A DNA stretch of 64,000 nucleotides from Aquimarina acroporae (GTDB lineage: Bacteria; Bacteroidota; Bacteroidia; Flavobacteriales; Flavobacteriaceae): assembly GCF_023195925.1 (NCBI RefSeq), contig NZ_JALPRE010000001.1:248001-312000 (forward strand), given 5' to 3'. The position numbers and the translations under genes were made by a program. Positions 18,276 through 27,021 of this stretch are shown one piece after another. Numbering within the stretch: position 1 is the first letter of the stretch; every line of letters starts with the position of its first letter. Below the pieces are notes generated by a model, which saw only the letters and a list, made by a program, of their open reading frames with translations, was not told the origin of the DNA and did no database searches.

Positions 18276-19249
18276 GTGTTAATTTGTTCTTTTTGGTTAG
18301 AATGAAAATAAGGTAAAATGTTATCTGCCAGTTCTATTAATGTATCTTCTACAGCATTCGTATTAAAACGTAAATTGATTGCTACGTGATTTACACCGAC
18401 CTCTTGTAATTGTTGAAAATAATCTATCAGGTAATTTACCCCAATTCTAAATCCTAAATGGATAGGTTGAGGTTTATAATCTTTATTCTTATGTAAATCA
18501 ACATACAAAGGCTGTAAGAAGGGTTTATCAAATTTGCCAAAACCTTGAATCAGTTCACGCCATTGTTTAATCATATGCTGTTGTTGTAATAAGTTACGCG
18601 GATAGTACATCCAGCCATCGCCATGTTCTGCATTCCATTCTAGCGATTGTTGGCTATACCCAGTGATCATCATAGGGATTTTATGTGAGGTGGCTTTAGG
18701 TAAAACATCGATATACCCCGGTAATTCTCCAAAATGATTATTTGATAGATTTGGAAAACTATCCTGCGATGATCTTATATACTCAAATGCCTCACGAAAC
18801 AACGATCCTCTATCCTCATGCTTAATACTCATGGCTGGGTACTCATCATAACGATCGCCAGAAGCTACCCCCAGAATTACTCTACCGTTTGATAATTGAT
18901 CGATAGTCGTTGCAGATTTCACCACATGTACAGGATGATGAAGAGGTAGTGCAATACTTGCTACGCCTAAAGCTATTTTTTGAGTTTGCCCTGCTAAATA
19001 ACCTAAATAAGTAAAAGGATCATACGTTTGTCCTGCATCTCCAAAGGAAGGGACATGAAAAGGCACATCCCTTACCCATAAAGCTTTAAAACCTAATTTT
19101 TCTATTAACTGTACTCGTTTAACATGATGCATCATGCTAGGCACAGCGTTTTGTCCATAGTTTTCAATAGGCACCACCACACCAATACTTAAACGATTAG
19201 GTTTAAAAACAGAATTATACCCACTATTTATGTTCTCGAATGAACTCAT
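18272..19249 (-). CDS. LLM-class (luciferase-like) flavin oxidoreductase
   Basis: 325 residues of the bacterial-luciferase-like TIM-barrel family, normally using reduced FMN or F420; flavobacteria are expected to use FMN. Readable blocks are ALWVRDVPFHVPSFGDAG, YDPFTYLGYLAGQTQKIALGV, SNGRVILGVASGDRYDEYPA and EWNAEHGDGWMYYPR. The start ATG at 19249 overlaps the stop of the DUF1330 gene by 4 bases, and its own stop overlaps the SDR start by 4. Probably an oxidoreductase for a small organic substrate. Confidence 0.88.
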   Translation of the reverse strand: MSSFENINSGYNSVFKPNRLSIGVVVPIENYGQNAVPSMMHHVKRVQLIEKLGFKALWVRDVPFHVPSFGDAGQTYDPFTYLGYLAGQTQKIALGVASIALPLHHPVHVVKSATTIDQLSNGRVILGVASGDRYDEYPAMSIKHEDRGSLFREAFEYIRSSQDSFPNLSNNHFGELPGYIDVLPKATSHKIPMMITGYSQQSLEWNAEHGDGWMYYPRNLLQQQHMIKQWRELIQGFGKFDKPFLQPLYVDLHKNKDYKPQPIHLGFRIGVNYLIDYFQQLQEVGVNHVAINLRFNTNAVEDTLIELADNILPYFHSNQKEQINT

Positions 19250-19548
19250 GAAAGATCGTCTTTCTTTTCAATTAAATAATGATGGCTTACCGCTCCTTGT
19301 GCACGTGCTTCGAGATGTGGTACATACTCGGGATCGTTCATAAAATTAAGCGCCGCTTCCCTAGAAGGCCACTCCAAAATTATACGTAATGCGGCAGGTT
19401 GGTCCTCTCCTTCAATTTGCTCATGATTAGCTGTTCTTGCAAGATATTTACCACCATGTTTTTGTGCTATTTTTCCTGAAACAGCTACATAGTCTGCTAT
19501 CCAATCTTCTGTTTTTGGAGTTACATCTAAAACTGAATAATATGCCAT
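19246..19548 (-). CDS. DUF1330 / ferredoxin-like dimeric alpha-beta barrel protein
   Basis: 100 residues resembling DUF1330: start AYYSVLDVTPKTEDWIADYVA, GKYLAR, ALRIILEWPSREAALNFMNDPEY. This fold typically forms small dimeric barrels related to monooxygenases and chlorite-dismutase-like proteins. No catalytic role is established for the family. It is translationally coupled to the LLM oxidoreductase (4-base overlap) and lies 41 bases after the MDR gene. Confidence 0.8.
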   Translation of the reverse strand: MAYYSVLDVTPKTEDWIADYVAVSGKIAQKHGGKYLARTANHEQIEGEDQPAALRIILEWPSREAALNFMNDPEYVPHLEARAQGAVSHHYLIEKKDDLS

Positions 19549-19589
19549 AATATTATTATTAAATTATTTATTATTTGATTTATAATGTT

Positions 19590-20531
19590 TTATACAGTAA
19601 CAATTACCTTTCCTACTGTTCTTCCGCTTTCTAATTGCTGATGCGCTTTTGACATCTCATCAAAAGTGAATGTTTTAGAAATATGTGGAGTAACATTTCT
19701 GTTTTCTAAGAGTTCTTTTAAAGTATTCATATCTTTTCCGCTAGATTGAACCATATGAAAAGATAATTGAACATTACGTTCCTTAGCGAAGGTTAAGATT
19801 TCATCAGAAAAATCTGGGGTAGGAATAGAAACAATACTTCCTCCTTCTTTTACAACTTTAATAGAATTTAGTAAAATATCTCCATTAAAAACATCGAAAA
19901 CAAAATCTATATCCTTTAGAATATCTTGAAAAACTTGTGTTCTATAATCGATATGTTCATCTGCACCTAAAGACATTACAAAATCTTTGTTCGTACCTGA
20001 ACTTGTAGTAATTACATATGCTCCCAAAGACTTTGCTATCTGAATGGCAAAATGTCCAACACCACCAGAACCGGCATGAATTAGAACTCTGTCCCCTTTT
20101 TTGATATTAGGCTGAAGTACTTGTAAAGCTGTTAACGCTGCTAAAGTCGAAGCTGCAGCGTGGTCAAAAGATATATTATCAGGTATGATGGCAAGTTGAT
20201 CTTGCGGAGCAGCTACATATTCTGCATAAGCATTACCTTTCCCAACAAAGTTGATCATACCAAACACACGGTCCCCAATTTTAAAATCTCTAACTTCACT
20301 ACCAACAGATGTTACTGTACCTGCAATATCCCATCCTAAAATTGCGGGACGATCCTCGCCATAAATGGCCGATAAAACCTGGTCGTTCCTTCTTACTTTA
20401 TAATCGACCGGGTTAACCCCTATTGCCTTTACTTCTATTAATACTTCTTTTTCCTTTATTTGAGGCTGATTAACATTTTTATATAGGAGATTTTCTACTC
20501 CTCCCGCCTTTTCTAAAACTATCGCTTTCAT
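19590..20531 (-). CDS. MDR-family NADP-dependent quinone/alcohol oxidoreductase
   Basis: 313 residues. GroES-like N-terminal half (VLIEVKAIGVNPVDYKVRRN, PAILGWDIAGTVTSVG) and Rossmann half with ALTALQ and HAGSGGVGHFAIQIAKSLGA. It lacks the catalytic and structural zinc cysteine clusters, so it belongs to the quinone-oxidoreductase-like branch. First gene of the operon; its promoter (TTG, 20 bases, TATTTTTG on the minus strand, 20573-20603) is exact for Bacteroidota, and an HxlR-type palindrome lies just downstream of the -7 box. Confidence 0.9.
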   Translation of the reverse strand: MKAIVLEKAGGVENLLYKNVNQPQIKEKEVLIEVKAIGVNPVDYKVRRNDQVLSAIYGEDRPAILGWDIAGTVTSVGSEVRDFKIGDRVFGMINFVGKGNAYAEYVAAPQDQLAIIPDNISFDHAAASTLAALTALQVLQPNIKKGDRVLIHAGSGGVGHFAIQIAKSLGAYVITTSSGTNKDFVMSLGADEHIDYRTQVFQDILKDIDFVFDVFNGDILLNSIKVVKEGGSIVSIPTPDFSDEILTFAKERNVQLSFHMVQSSGKDMNTLKELLENRNVTPHISKTFTFDEMSKAHQQLESGRTVGKVIVTV

Positions 20532-20554
20532 ATTTTGTAATGTATTTCTTTTAA

Positions 20555-20603
20555 ACTATAAAAAGTATAGCACAAAAATATAAAGCATTACGTGATTGTG
20601 CAA
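20555..20603 (-). promoter_or_regulatory. MDR operon promoter with HxlR operator
   Basis: On the minus strand TTG (20601-20603), a 20-base spacer and TATTTTTG (20573-20580) match TTG/TAnnTTTG exactly. ACTATA-AAAAG-TATAGC (20555-20571) just downstream is a one-mismatch copy of the palindrome at 20679-20695, placed to cover the transcription start. Confidence 0.7.
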
Positions 20604-20678
20604 TAACGGTCAAAAATGATAGTATACAAAACAAATAATAAACCACTGAATAACAATATTTTAAAATACAAAAAATAC

Positions 20679-20725
20679 ACTATAAAAAATATAGTTGTAT
20701 AATTTAGTATAGTATGATACCTTTG
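20679..20725 (+). promoter_or_regulatory. HxlR promoter with palindromic operator
   Basis: Perfect ACTATA-AAAAA-TATAGT palindrome (20679-20695) abutting a TTG (20695-20697), followed after 20 bases by TACCTTTG (20718-20725), an exact -7 box. The gene starts at 20744. Autoregulation by the HxlR protein is likely. Confidence 0.7.
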
Positions 20726-20743
20726 CATTAAAATGCGAAGATT

Positions 20744-21115
20744 ATGCCTCAAAAACATGAACGAAGACTTATAAAATATAACGACAAATTATTTTCCTGC
20801 ACTACCAGTATAGCTATGGAACTTATTGGAGGTAAGTGGAAAAGTGTTATTCTCGTGTATCTAATTGATGGAGAAAAACGGTATAACGAGTTACGAAAAT
20901 TGATTTCAATGATAACAGAACGGACATTGAGTTTACAATTGAAGCAACTAGAGAAAGACGGATTAATTTCTAGAAAAGTATATACTAAGAAACCTCCTTT
21001 AAAAGTCTCTTATCAACTTACTCCATTTGGAGAAAGTCTAATCCCTATTCTCACCTCTATAGCAAACTGGGGAATGGGAGTAGCCAACGAAAAAGGTGAA
21101 TTTTTAAGTGAATAG
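20744..21115 (+). CDS. HxlR-family transcriptional regulator
   Basis: 123-residue winged-helix protein of the HxlR type: CTTSIAMELIGGKWKSVILVYLIDGEKRYNELRKLI, ITERTLSLQLKQLEKDGLISRKVY and YQLTPFGESLIPIL. The conserved cysteine ahead of the helix (C20) is the redox- or electrophile-sensing residue in studied members (HypR, YodB type). It is divergent from the MDR/DUF1330/LLM/SDR operon, and matching palindromes lie at both promoters, so it is almost certainly the local regulator. Confidence 0.92.
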   Translation: MPQKHERRLIKYNDKLFSCTTSIAMELIGGKWKSVILVYLIDGEKRYNELRKLISMITERTLSLQLKQLEKDGLISRKVYTKKPPLKVSYQLTPFGESLIPILTSIANWGMGVANEKGEFLSE

Positions 21116-21127
21116 CATATAAAAAAA

Positions 21128-21143
21128 CCCGAAATAATTCGGG
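21128..21143 (-). terminator. Terminator hairpin
   Basis: CCCGAA-ATAA-TTCGGG with seven T following on the minus strand; it ends the DJ-1/NTF2 transcript, convergent with HxlR. Confidence 0.7.
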
Positions 21144-21183
21144 ATATAGGTAAAACTGTTCTAAATAGGATTTTGAAGCGATA

Positions 21184-21600
21184 TTAGTAACTTCTGAAGG
21201 TATAGCTTTTATGTACGATTTTCCATCCATCTTTAGACTTAAGAAGTAATAAATAATCGGTATACATTCTTTTCATACCAGGCATATCGACTTCTATTTT
21301 CGCTATCGCTGCATTATTTTCATAATCTATAGATACAATTTTACCTATTCGGTTTCTCTTCTTTCCATCGGTAAAAATTTCAATATACTTTTGTCCAGAT
21401 CTAGCTTTTATTTCACCATCTTCTCCTACTGCATATAAATTTAAATCAGGATGAAATGCTTGTTTTAATCTTTCGGGTTCTCCGTTTGCAGTACCTTCGA
21501 TATAATCTAACAAAGTTTTTTTAATTTGATCTTTTTCGTTTTGTGCATATGCGCTTATCATTCCGAATAAAACACACATTAGAATAATTGTTTTTTTCAT
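21184..21600 (-). CDS. Secreted NTF2-like / lumazine-binding-like protein
   Basis: 138 residues. Signal peptide MKKTIILMCVLFGMISAYAQ, then an NTF2-like fold (IKKTLLDYIEGTANGEPERLKQAFHPDLNLYAV, YLLLLKSKDGWKIVHKSYTF). Proteins of this sort are often annotated as nuclear transport factor 2 family or putative lumazine-binding. It follows the secreted DJ-1 gene by 15 bases, so the two are co-transcribed; a ligand-binding or isomerase-like role in the periplasm is possible. Confidence 0.8.
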   Translation of the reverse strand: MKKTIILMCVLFGMISAYAQNEKDQIKKTLLDYIEGTANGEPERLKQAFHPDLNLYAVGEDGEIKARSGQKYIEIFTDGKKRNRIGKIVSIDYENNAAIAKIEVDMPGMKRMYTDYLLLLKSKDGWKIVHKSYTFRSY

Positions 21601-21615
21601 GTTTTTGTTTTTTGA

Positions 21616-22374
21616 TTAATGTTTAAGATTTTGAATAGCTTCTAACACCTTTTGGGCAACTATTCTGGTTGCGGTTGGATCTTGGCCAGTAATTAATCTA
21701 CCGTCGATTACAAAATATTTATCCCATCCTTTTTCTGAATAGACAAAATTGCCTCCATTGTTAGTGATGGCGTTTTCAATCGAAAAGGGAAATGCCTTAT
21801 AATACTCTGCTTCTTTTCTTTCGAACTTATCAGGGTATCCATTTACTTTTTTTTCTGCGTATACATAAGAACCTTCTTTGGTCTTTAAGTTTACAAGACC
21901 TGCCGTTCCATGACAAACAGCCGAAATTATACCGTTGTTTTCATATATCTGCATAGCTATGTCTTGGATTTTTTTATTTTCTGGAACGCCAAACATTGCT
22001 GCTCCTCCTCCACTATAGTAGATAGCTTGATACTTCTTGGGGTTTATATGTTCTGGACCACGTGTATTTTTAAGTAAATCCATGAACTTTGAATCATACA
22101 AATACTGCTTCTGTACAGGATCTGAAGTTGATAAATAACCTATAGGTATAGCACCTCCATTTGGACTTACAAAATCTACTTGATAACCCGCTTTTACAAA
22201 CTCGTCATATGCCAATACTATTTCCGCAAAATGATTGGCTGCATTGAGTGTAGTACTTCCATAGGTATGTTGATTCGATGTTACTATTAAAATACTACGA
22301 TTCTCATTTTGAGAGAACAATAGACTCCCCATACAGAGAAATAGCATGTTAATGACTATTTTTGATTTTAACAT
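21616..22374 (-). CDS. Secreted DJ-1/PfpI family protein
   Basis: 252 residues with a signal peptide (INMLFLCMGSLLFSQ). DJ-1/PfpI core: LIVTSNQHTYG, AIYYSGGGAAMFGVPENK and the nucleophile elbow GIISAVCHGTAGLVNLK, then LITGQDPTATRIVAQKVL. This is the Hsp31-like pattern; the enzymatic role is untested. The same locus carries an NTF2-like gene downstream and an AraC regulator upstream on the same strand. Paralogous to 9786, which has a membrane anchor and longer tail. Confidence 0.87.
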   Translation of the reverse strand: MLKSKIVINMLFLCMGSLLFSQNENRSILIVTSNQHTYGSTTLNAANHFAEIVLAYDEFVKAGYQVDFVSPNGGAIPIGYLSTSDPVQKQYLYDSKFMDLLKNTRGPEHINPKKYQAIYYSGGGAAMFGVPENKKIQDIAMQIYENNGIISAVCHGTAGLVNLKTKEGSYVYAEKKVNGYPDKFERKEAEYYKAFPFSIENAITNNGGNFVYSEKGWDKYFVIDGRLITGQDPTATRIVAQKVLEAIQNLKH

Positions 22375-22491
22375 GATGAATGTTTTTCTGGCAAGTTGCT
22401 AGAATACACTGCAAAATCATTAATAAGTTATAAAATAGAAGTACTGATTTATAAAAATGAACCGAAAAACATGACTAAACTATTGTATTTA

Positions 22492-23529
22492 CTAGGAATG
22501 ACTCAATTTATATTTTGACGGAGTGACTCCCGTAATTTTCTTGAAAGTTGTAAAAAAAGTTGATTTTGAATTAAAACCACATTCGTATCCTATAGCTTCT
22601 GTGGTGTAATTATTTTCGGTTTTTAATAAGCGCTTGGCTTCTTCAATACGATATTCATTGATGTATAGTGAAAAACTCTTACCCAAATTGTCATTCAGGA
22701 ATTGAGATAAATAATGTGGTAAAACATTTAATTGAGAAGCAACCTCGTTTAATTTAAGATTTGGGTTTTTAAATAGCTCTTTAGAAGTGATAATTTCTTC
22801 AAGATTTACTCTGATGCTTTTTGCCTCTTGCGATTCAATTTTTTTATTGGCGTACTTGGTTTGTTCTTCAAAAAACATCGCTTTCTTATCTCGTTTGAAT
22901 ACCCAAAACAAAATGATTAAGTAAAACACAAACGATGAAGAAAAAGCTCCAACTATATAAGAAGTATATGATCCGATATTATACCCCAGCCATATTAGTG
23001 CGACACCCACAAAAATACTTAACACCCAAATCTCAGGTCTAGTAAGCTTCATACTTCTGGAGAATAACTTTTTGAGTGTATCTCTAATAGCATAGCCAGT
23101 AAAAAGTATGTACAATAGCCATTGCAAATAGATACCCTTAAGAATCCATCTTGACCAAAGTTTCCTATATGACCAATAAGGATAAATAATTGCTAATACC
23201 GTTATAACAACCACAATAGGGAATATATGAGATATCCACCACTTTGGTAATTTTTTGGTACTCACGGTATTTATATATAAAAATAAAAATGGACCAATAA
23301 GCGCACAGGCAGCAATACCTATTTGTATGTAAATCTGAGCTAAATCTCCATTAAAATATAAAAACACTGACTTTATAATCCGTATGCTTAAGACCAAAAT
23401 TAGTGCAGAAAGAAAATAATTTGAAACTTGTTTAAGTTTTGAAAAAAAAGCAAAATAGATACTAAGAAAGAAACCATTAAAAGCCCCAATCGCACTTAGA
23501 AGAAATAATAATTGACGTTCTATATCCAT
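22492..23529 (-). CDS. Membrane-anchored AraC-family regulator
   Basis: 345 residues from ATG 23529 (an upstream ATG at 23583 adds 18 residues). About seven membrane helices precede a C-terminal AraC domain (LNEVASQLNVLPHYLSQFLNDNLGKSFSLYINEYRIEEAKRLL, AIGYECGFNSKSTFFTTFKKITGVTPSKYK). Same architecture as 8632. It lies 117 bases upstream of the secreted DJ-1 gene on the same strand and probably controls it; the membrane part would sense an envelope signal. Confidence 0.88.
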   Translation of the reverse strand: MDIERQLLFLLSAIGAFNGFFLSIYFAFFSKLKQVSNYFLSALILVLSIRIIKSVFLYFNGDLAQIYIQIGIAACALIGPFLFLYINTVSTKKLPKWWISHIFPIVVVITVLAIIYPYWSYRKLWSRWILKGIYLQWLLYILFTGYAIRDTLKKLFSRSMKLTRPEIWVLSIFVGVALIWLGYNIGSYTSYIVGAFSSSFVFYLIILFWVFKRDKKAMFFEEQTKYANKKIESQEAKSIRVNLEEIITSKELFKNPNLKLNEVASQLNVLPHYLSQFLNDNLGKSFSLYINEYRIEEAKRLLKTENNYTTEAIGYECGFNSKSTFFTTFKKITGVTPSKYKLSHS

Positions 23530-23657
23530 ACATCGCTTTAAACAGTAAATATAAAAAACCTCTTTATAAAATGAAGAGATCAATACTGGTCATTTCCTTA
23601 AATTACAAACAAATTCTACTAGAAACGATTTATCAGTTTATAAAAATTGATATACCT

Positions 23658-24566
23658 TTATTTTTCTTTTTGATTTGTATGTAAAACAAAAATAGCATTA
23701 AACCCAAACGTTAAATTTCCATCATTAAAATTGAAATTATTTGGTGTTTGTGTAATAAACGCTTCTTCTGAGAAGAACCAGGTATTGGTGAGTTTAAACT
23801 GAAGCATCACATCACTCAATTCCCAATTAACCCCCAAAGCAAAGGCATCGTATGTAGTAAAAGACTCTAGAGGGTTGATTACATAGTAATATTCTGACAC
23901 AATAGAAACATGACCTCCTACTTTGTATCGACCTCCTATTCCAATTGCAAATTGATTATTAGGATCCTCGGCAAAAGCTGAAGAACTTCTATGAATATAA
24001 GTAGGTGAAATTTGGGCAGAAAACTGTGGTGTAAACTTTCGGGCAAGTAACAGCTGGGTAGTAAAACTTAACTGATCCTGAAATGTATCGAAACGGTTTA
24101 TATCGGGAAGAGGTGGATTGCGTTCACTTCGATATGCGATATTCTGAAATAATGTAAGACTTACAGGTGCTCCTTTACCATCACTACGTTGTCTAATTAG
24201 CTTATATTTAAAAAAGCTATCAAAAATACCATCTAAGGTACTCCATCCTCCACCCCAAGTTAATCGATCAGAAATACCATACTCCAATCCTATTCTAGCC
24301 CCCATTCTATCAGCTACAAAACTCTGCCCTCTAGAATTCGGAATATTCCAGTACCTAGTAAACCCCTGAAATTCTAATACTCCTTTTTTTCTAGTCTCAA
24401 CAGAGTGGCCAATAGAAATTCGACTAGCTTTAAAGGTCGCCAACTGATATTGAGGATCATCTGGATATTCTTGATCTAGTTTATCCAATAAATCCTGCGC
24501 CTGGATCGATATATGTATACCCATCAGGATACCTAGGTGTATCAAAAAAAGGATATTATTTTTCAT
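23658..24566 (-). CDS. DUF5777-type outer-membrane beta-barrel protein
   Basis: 302 residues from ATG 24566 (an alternative at 24581 adds 5). Signal peptide ends near IHISIQAQ; the rest alternates short strands typical of a barrel (SFVADRMGARIGLEYGISDRLTWGGGWSTLDGIFDSFFKYKLI, FTPQFSAQISPTYIHRSS). It overlaps the YceI stop by 11 bases, so it is translationally coupled. Paralogous to 29511-30425 over the full length. Role unknown; the constant company of YceI suggests lipid or isoprenoid handling at the outer membrane (inference). Confidence 0.82.
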   Translation of the reverse strand: MKNNILFLIHLGILMGIHISIQAQDLLDKLDQEYPDDPQYQLATFKASRISIGHSVETRKKGVLEFQGFTRYWNIPNSRGQSFVADRMGARIGLEYGISDRLTWGGGWSTLDGIFDSFFKYKLIRQRSDGKGAPVSLTLFQNIAYRSERNPPLPDINRFDTFQDQLSFTTQLLLARKFTPQFSAQISPTYIHRSSSAFAEDPNNQFAIGIGGRYKVGGHVSIVSEYYYVINPLESFTTYDAFALGVNWELSDVMLQFKLTNTWFFSEEAFITQTPNNFNFNDGNLTFGFNAIFVLHTNQKEK

Positions 24567-25104
24567 AATGTTGATATTCAAATCTGAATTTTATGGATAT
24601 AATCTTAGCAATATTCGGAGCCAATATTGGTGGAATTTTAATATCAAAATCCTTAACAGGAACTTCAAAATCACCAGTTATAATATAAGAACCATCTATT
24701 TGCTCTATGGTTGTTTTTATTTCTACTGCTTTTGTAATACCATGAATGGTTAGATTTCCCTTTACCATCCTTGTTTGCATAGAGGCATCTGAAGGGTCAA
24801 AATCAATAATTTTCCCTCCAAAAGTCGCTTTAGGATATAAATCTGATTCTATATAACTCTCATTAAAATGCTCATGCATTAATGATTTTTTGAACACAAA
24901 GGCATTCATAAGCATACTCACTGCTATTTCTTTTTTAGAAATATCAATTATGCTTAGTACTTGGTTGTTTTTGGCTTCAATATCCTCAACAGATGTATAA
25001 GAAAAAAATGAAACCTGACCCTGACGCGTTATAAATTGATCCGACTTAGCATCAAAGTCCGTAAAATTGATAAAAAAGAATATCAGAACAATAAATTTAT
25101 TCAT
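24556..25104 (-). CDS. YceI-family lipocalin-like protein
   Basis: 182 residues, N-terminal signal (KFIVLIFFFINFTDFDA) and YceI fold: VSFFSYTSVEDIEAKNNQVLSIIDI, LMNAFVFKKSLMHEHFNESYIESDLYPKATFGGKI, LTIHGITKAVEIKTTI and the final IPPILAPNIAKIISIKFRFEYQ. Family members bind long isoprenoid or fatty chains in a barrel cavity. Middle gene of the left OB-fold/YceI/DUF5777 module; it overlaps the OB-fold gene by 8 bases. Counterpart at 28967. Confidence 0.9.
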   Translation of the reverse strand: MNKFIVLIFFFINFTDFDAKSDQFITRQGQVSFFSYTSVEDIEAKNNQVLSIIDISKKEIAVSMLMNAFVFKKSLMHEHFNESYIESDLYPKATFGGKIIDFDPSDASMQTRMVKGNLTIHGITKAVEIKTTIEQIDGSYIITGDFEVPVKDFDIKIPPILAPNIAKIISIKFRFEYQHYEK

Positions 25105-25534
25105 TGATGGTAGTGTTAATCAGCATACAATTAAGCAATATAGCATCTTTTAGAAATCCTTTACAAACTCCCTTTATTTTTATTTTTTGGCCTTTCTTCA
25201 AATCTTTGATCTCTCCCTCCTGATTTGGATACATATCACAAATAACGCTGGAATATTTATTTTTCCCATATAAAAAAATAGTGTTCCTGTTATTTAGGAA
25301 GGTAATATCTTTTATAATGCCCTCTACTTCTATTATTTTCCCTCTGTACATTAAGTTTGCAGCATCTTCGTCAACAATAAAAGAAGAGATGAGTTCTCCT
25401 GAGCTTATTTCTACATCGGTAGAAACGGTATTCATGTTCATATAAGAATCACCAGAATATCTAAAAACAAGATATACTCCAATCAATATAAGAAGTCCAA
25501 GAGTAAAAAATATGATATTGGCTTTTTTATGCAT
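25097..25534 (-). CDS. Membrane-anchored OB-fold (tRNA_anti-like) protein
   Basis: 145 residues. One N-terminal helix (IIFFTLGLLILIGVYLVFRYSG), then an OB-fold of the tRNA_anti-like group: YRGKIIEVEGIIKDITFLNNRNTIFLYG, VICDMYPNQEGEIKDLKKGQKIKIKGVCKGFLKDAILLNCML. The latter conserved GVCxGFLxDxIL block is shared with the paralog at 28532. Likely faces the periplasm; ligand unknown. First gene of the left module. Confidence 0.85.
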   Translation of the reverse strand: MHKKANIIFFTLGLLILIGVYLVFRYSGDSYMNMNTVSTDVEISSGELISSFIVDEDAANLMYRGKIIEVEGIIKDITFLNNRNTIFLYGKNKYSSVICDMYPNQEGEIKDLKKGQKIKIKGVCKGFLKDAILLNCMLINTTINE

Positions 25535-25835
25535 TGCAAGATAAAAGGCTTATTCTACAAGTAAAATTACAATATTGCGCTTACAAAATATAATTTGGAA
25601 AGATATAAATTAAGGATGGCTTTGGGTATACTATTTAATTTCATATTGCTGTATTATAAATGCGTTTAGTTTTTCTTTTGCTGTTATGTCATTTATTGAG
25701 GGTAAAGGAACATCCTTATTTATAAAGTATGATAATAAACCTTCCCGAAGAAGAAAAATGGGTTGTGAAGAGGAAAAAAAGTAGCTGAATGAATTAGAAT
25801 TATTTCATAATTAGAAAAAACACCTAAAAAATTAT
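25535..25835. other. Intergenic, no gene supported
   Basis: Between the divergent left module and the LytTR gene. I see no conserved frame; a 32-codon frame from 25686 lacks any supporting signal. It presumably contains the divergent promoters. Confidence 0.5.
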
Positions 25836-25863
25836 ACTATTTTAGTTTCATAAATAAAATAGT
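25836..25863. promoter_or_regulatory. Inverted repeat upstream of LytTR regulator
   Basis: ACTATTTTA, 10 bases, TAAAATAGT: a perfect 9-bp inverted repeat ending 45 bases before the ATG at 25909. Candidate operator in the shared upstream region; the binder is unknown. Confidence 0.4.
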
Positions 25864-25908
25864 AGAATAAATCGTTAGGATACTACCCCTGATTTGCAAA
25901 CCTGACAC

Positions 25909-27021
25909 ATGAGAAAAGACAAATTATATTTTTTAACCTTTATTTCTATATCGGTCATTTTCTTGATTATTGCCTCATTAAGTATTAAGTACTTTATTAA
26001 GGTAAGTGCAAATCAGTTAATCGAAGTACAACTCGAATCTAGTAAACGGGAGGCGAATGAATTTGCTAAACTTATCAATTACCAACTTGCCGGTGGTATC
26101 GACAGAAAAGTTGTCATAGATAATGTACAAAATACAATAGAGAACACGCATAACGAAGCCTCTTTTATATGTGTATTCAATTGGTCTGGAAAAGAAGTTT
26201 GTAACCCCGATAAAACAAAAGTTGGTCAAAAAGTAAATTCAGATCAATCTCTACTCAATTCATTAAATGAAGAAAATAGTTCAGATAAACTATATGATTT
26301 GCTTCTTAATGTAAAGAATAAAACTGAAGATAACGATGATGAACGAGATGGTTTTAAATCGGAAATTGTATACATTTCTCCGGTAACAGAATCTGATTTA
26401 ATTGTCGCAGCTCACGTAAACCTAAACGAAATATCAACACAAATATCAAAACTAAAAACCAGTTTCTACACCATTTTTGCACTTATGGGTGGTTTAATTA
26501 TTCTATCCTCTTTTTTTGCCGTAAGAATTATCGGGAGTTATTATGAGAAACAGCTAGAAGAGAAAAATACATCCCTTGAAAGTGAACTCATTAATTTATC
26601 AAAGTTGAATACTGATTTGGTGGCGTATCAGCAGAAAATGGAAGAAAACGATGGTCCAGAAACTCAGGAATCTGCTTTTGAGACCGGTAAAAAACGAATA
26701 TTGACCTATATAAGAAATGAACTTATACCCACTTCTATTAATGAGATCGCATATATATACACCGAAAATACGATTACATATGTGGTTTGTTTCGACGGAA
26801 AAAAGTCTACAAGCAATACAAGTTTAGATGATATGTTTACCAGTTTAGATGCATCACTATTTTTTAGAGCAAATAGACAATTTATTATTAGCATTGCAGC
26901 AATAGAAAAAATCATTAAGTACGGTAATAGTCAGCTCAAGATTTTAGTGCGAGATGCAGATGTCGAAATCATTATTAGTAAAAATAAAGCGGCAGAGTTT
27001 AGACAATGGTTAAATATATAA
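25909..27021 (+). CDS. Membrane sensor with LytTR DNA-binding domain
   Basis: 370 residues, one-component regulator. TM1 at ~6-29 (FLTFISISVIFLIIASLSIKYFI), an extracytoplasmic domain of about 150 residues (contains VCNPDKTKVGQKV), TM2 ~180-200 (TIFALMGGLIILSSFFAV), a coiled coil (EKQLEEKNTSLESELINLSKLNTDLVAY region) and a C-terminal LytTR domain (FETGKKRILTYI, YIYTENTITYVVCFDGK, FFRANRQFIIS, NSQLKILV). The external part resembles Cache/CHASE-type sensors. Flanked by two mirror-image envelope modules, it is their likely regulator. Confidence 0.88.
   Translation: MRKDKLYFLTFISISVIFLIIASLSIKYFIKVSANQLIEVQLESSKREANEFAKLINYQLAGGIDRKVVIDNVQNTIENTHNEASFICVFNWSGKEVCNPDKTKVGQKVNSDQSLLNSLNEENSSDKLYDLLLNVKNKTEDNDDERDGFKSEIVYISPVTESDLIVAAHVNLNEISTQISKLKTSFYTIFALMGGLIILSSFFAVRIIGSYYEKQLEEKNTSLESELINLSKLNTDLVAYQQKMEENDGPETQESAFETGKKRILTYIRNELIPTSINEIAYIYTENTITYVVCFDGKKSTSNTSLDDMFTSLDASLFFRANRQFIISIAAIEKIIKYGNSQLKILVRDADVEIIISKNKAAEFRQWLNI

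Noticed and set aside
25686-25784. 32-codon frame in the gap before the LytTR gene
   Set aside because: No terminator, promoter, repetition or conservation evidence, in contrast to the micro-ORFs listed.
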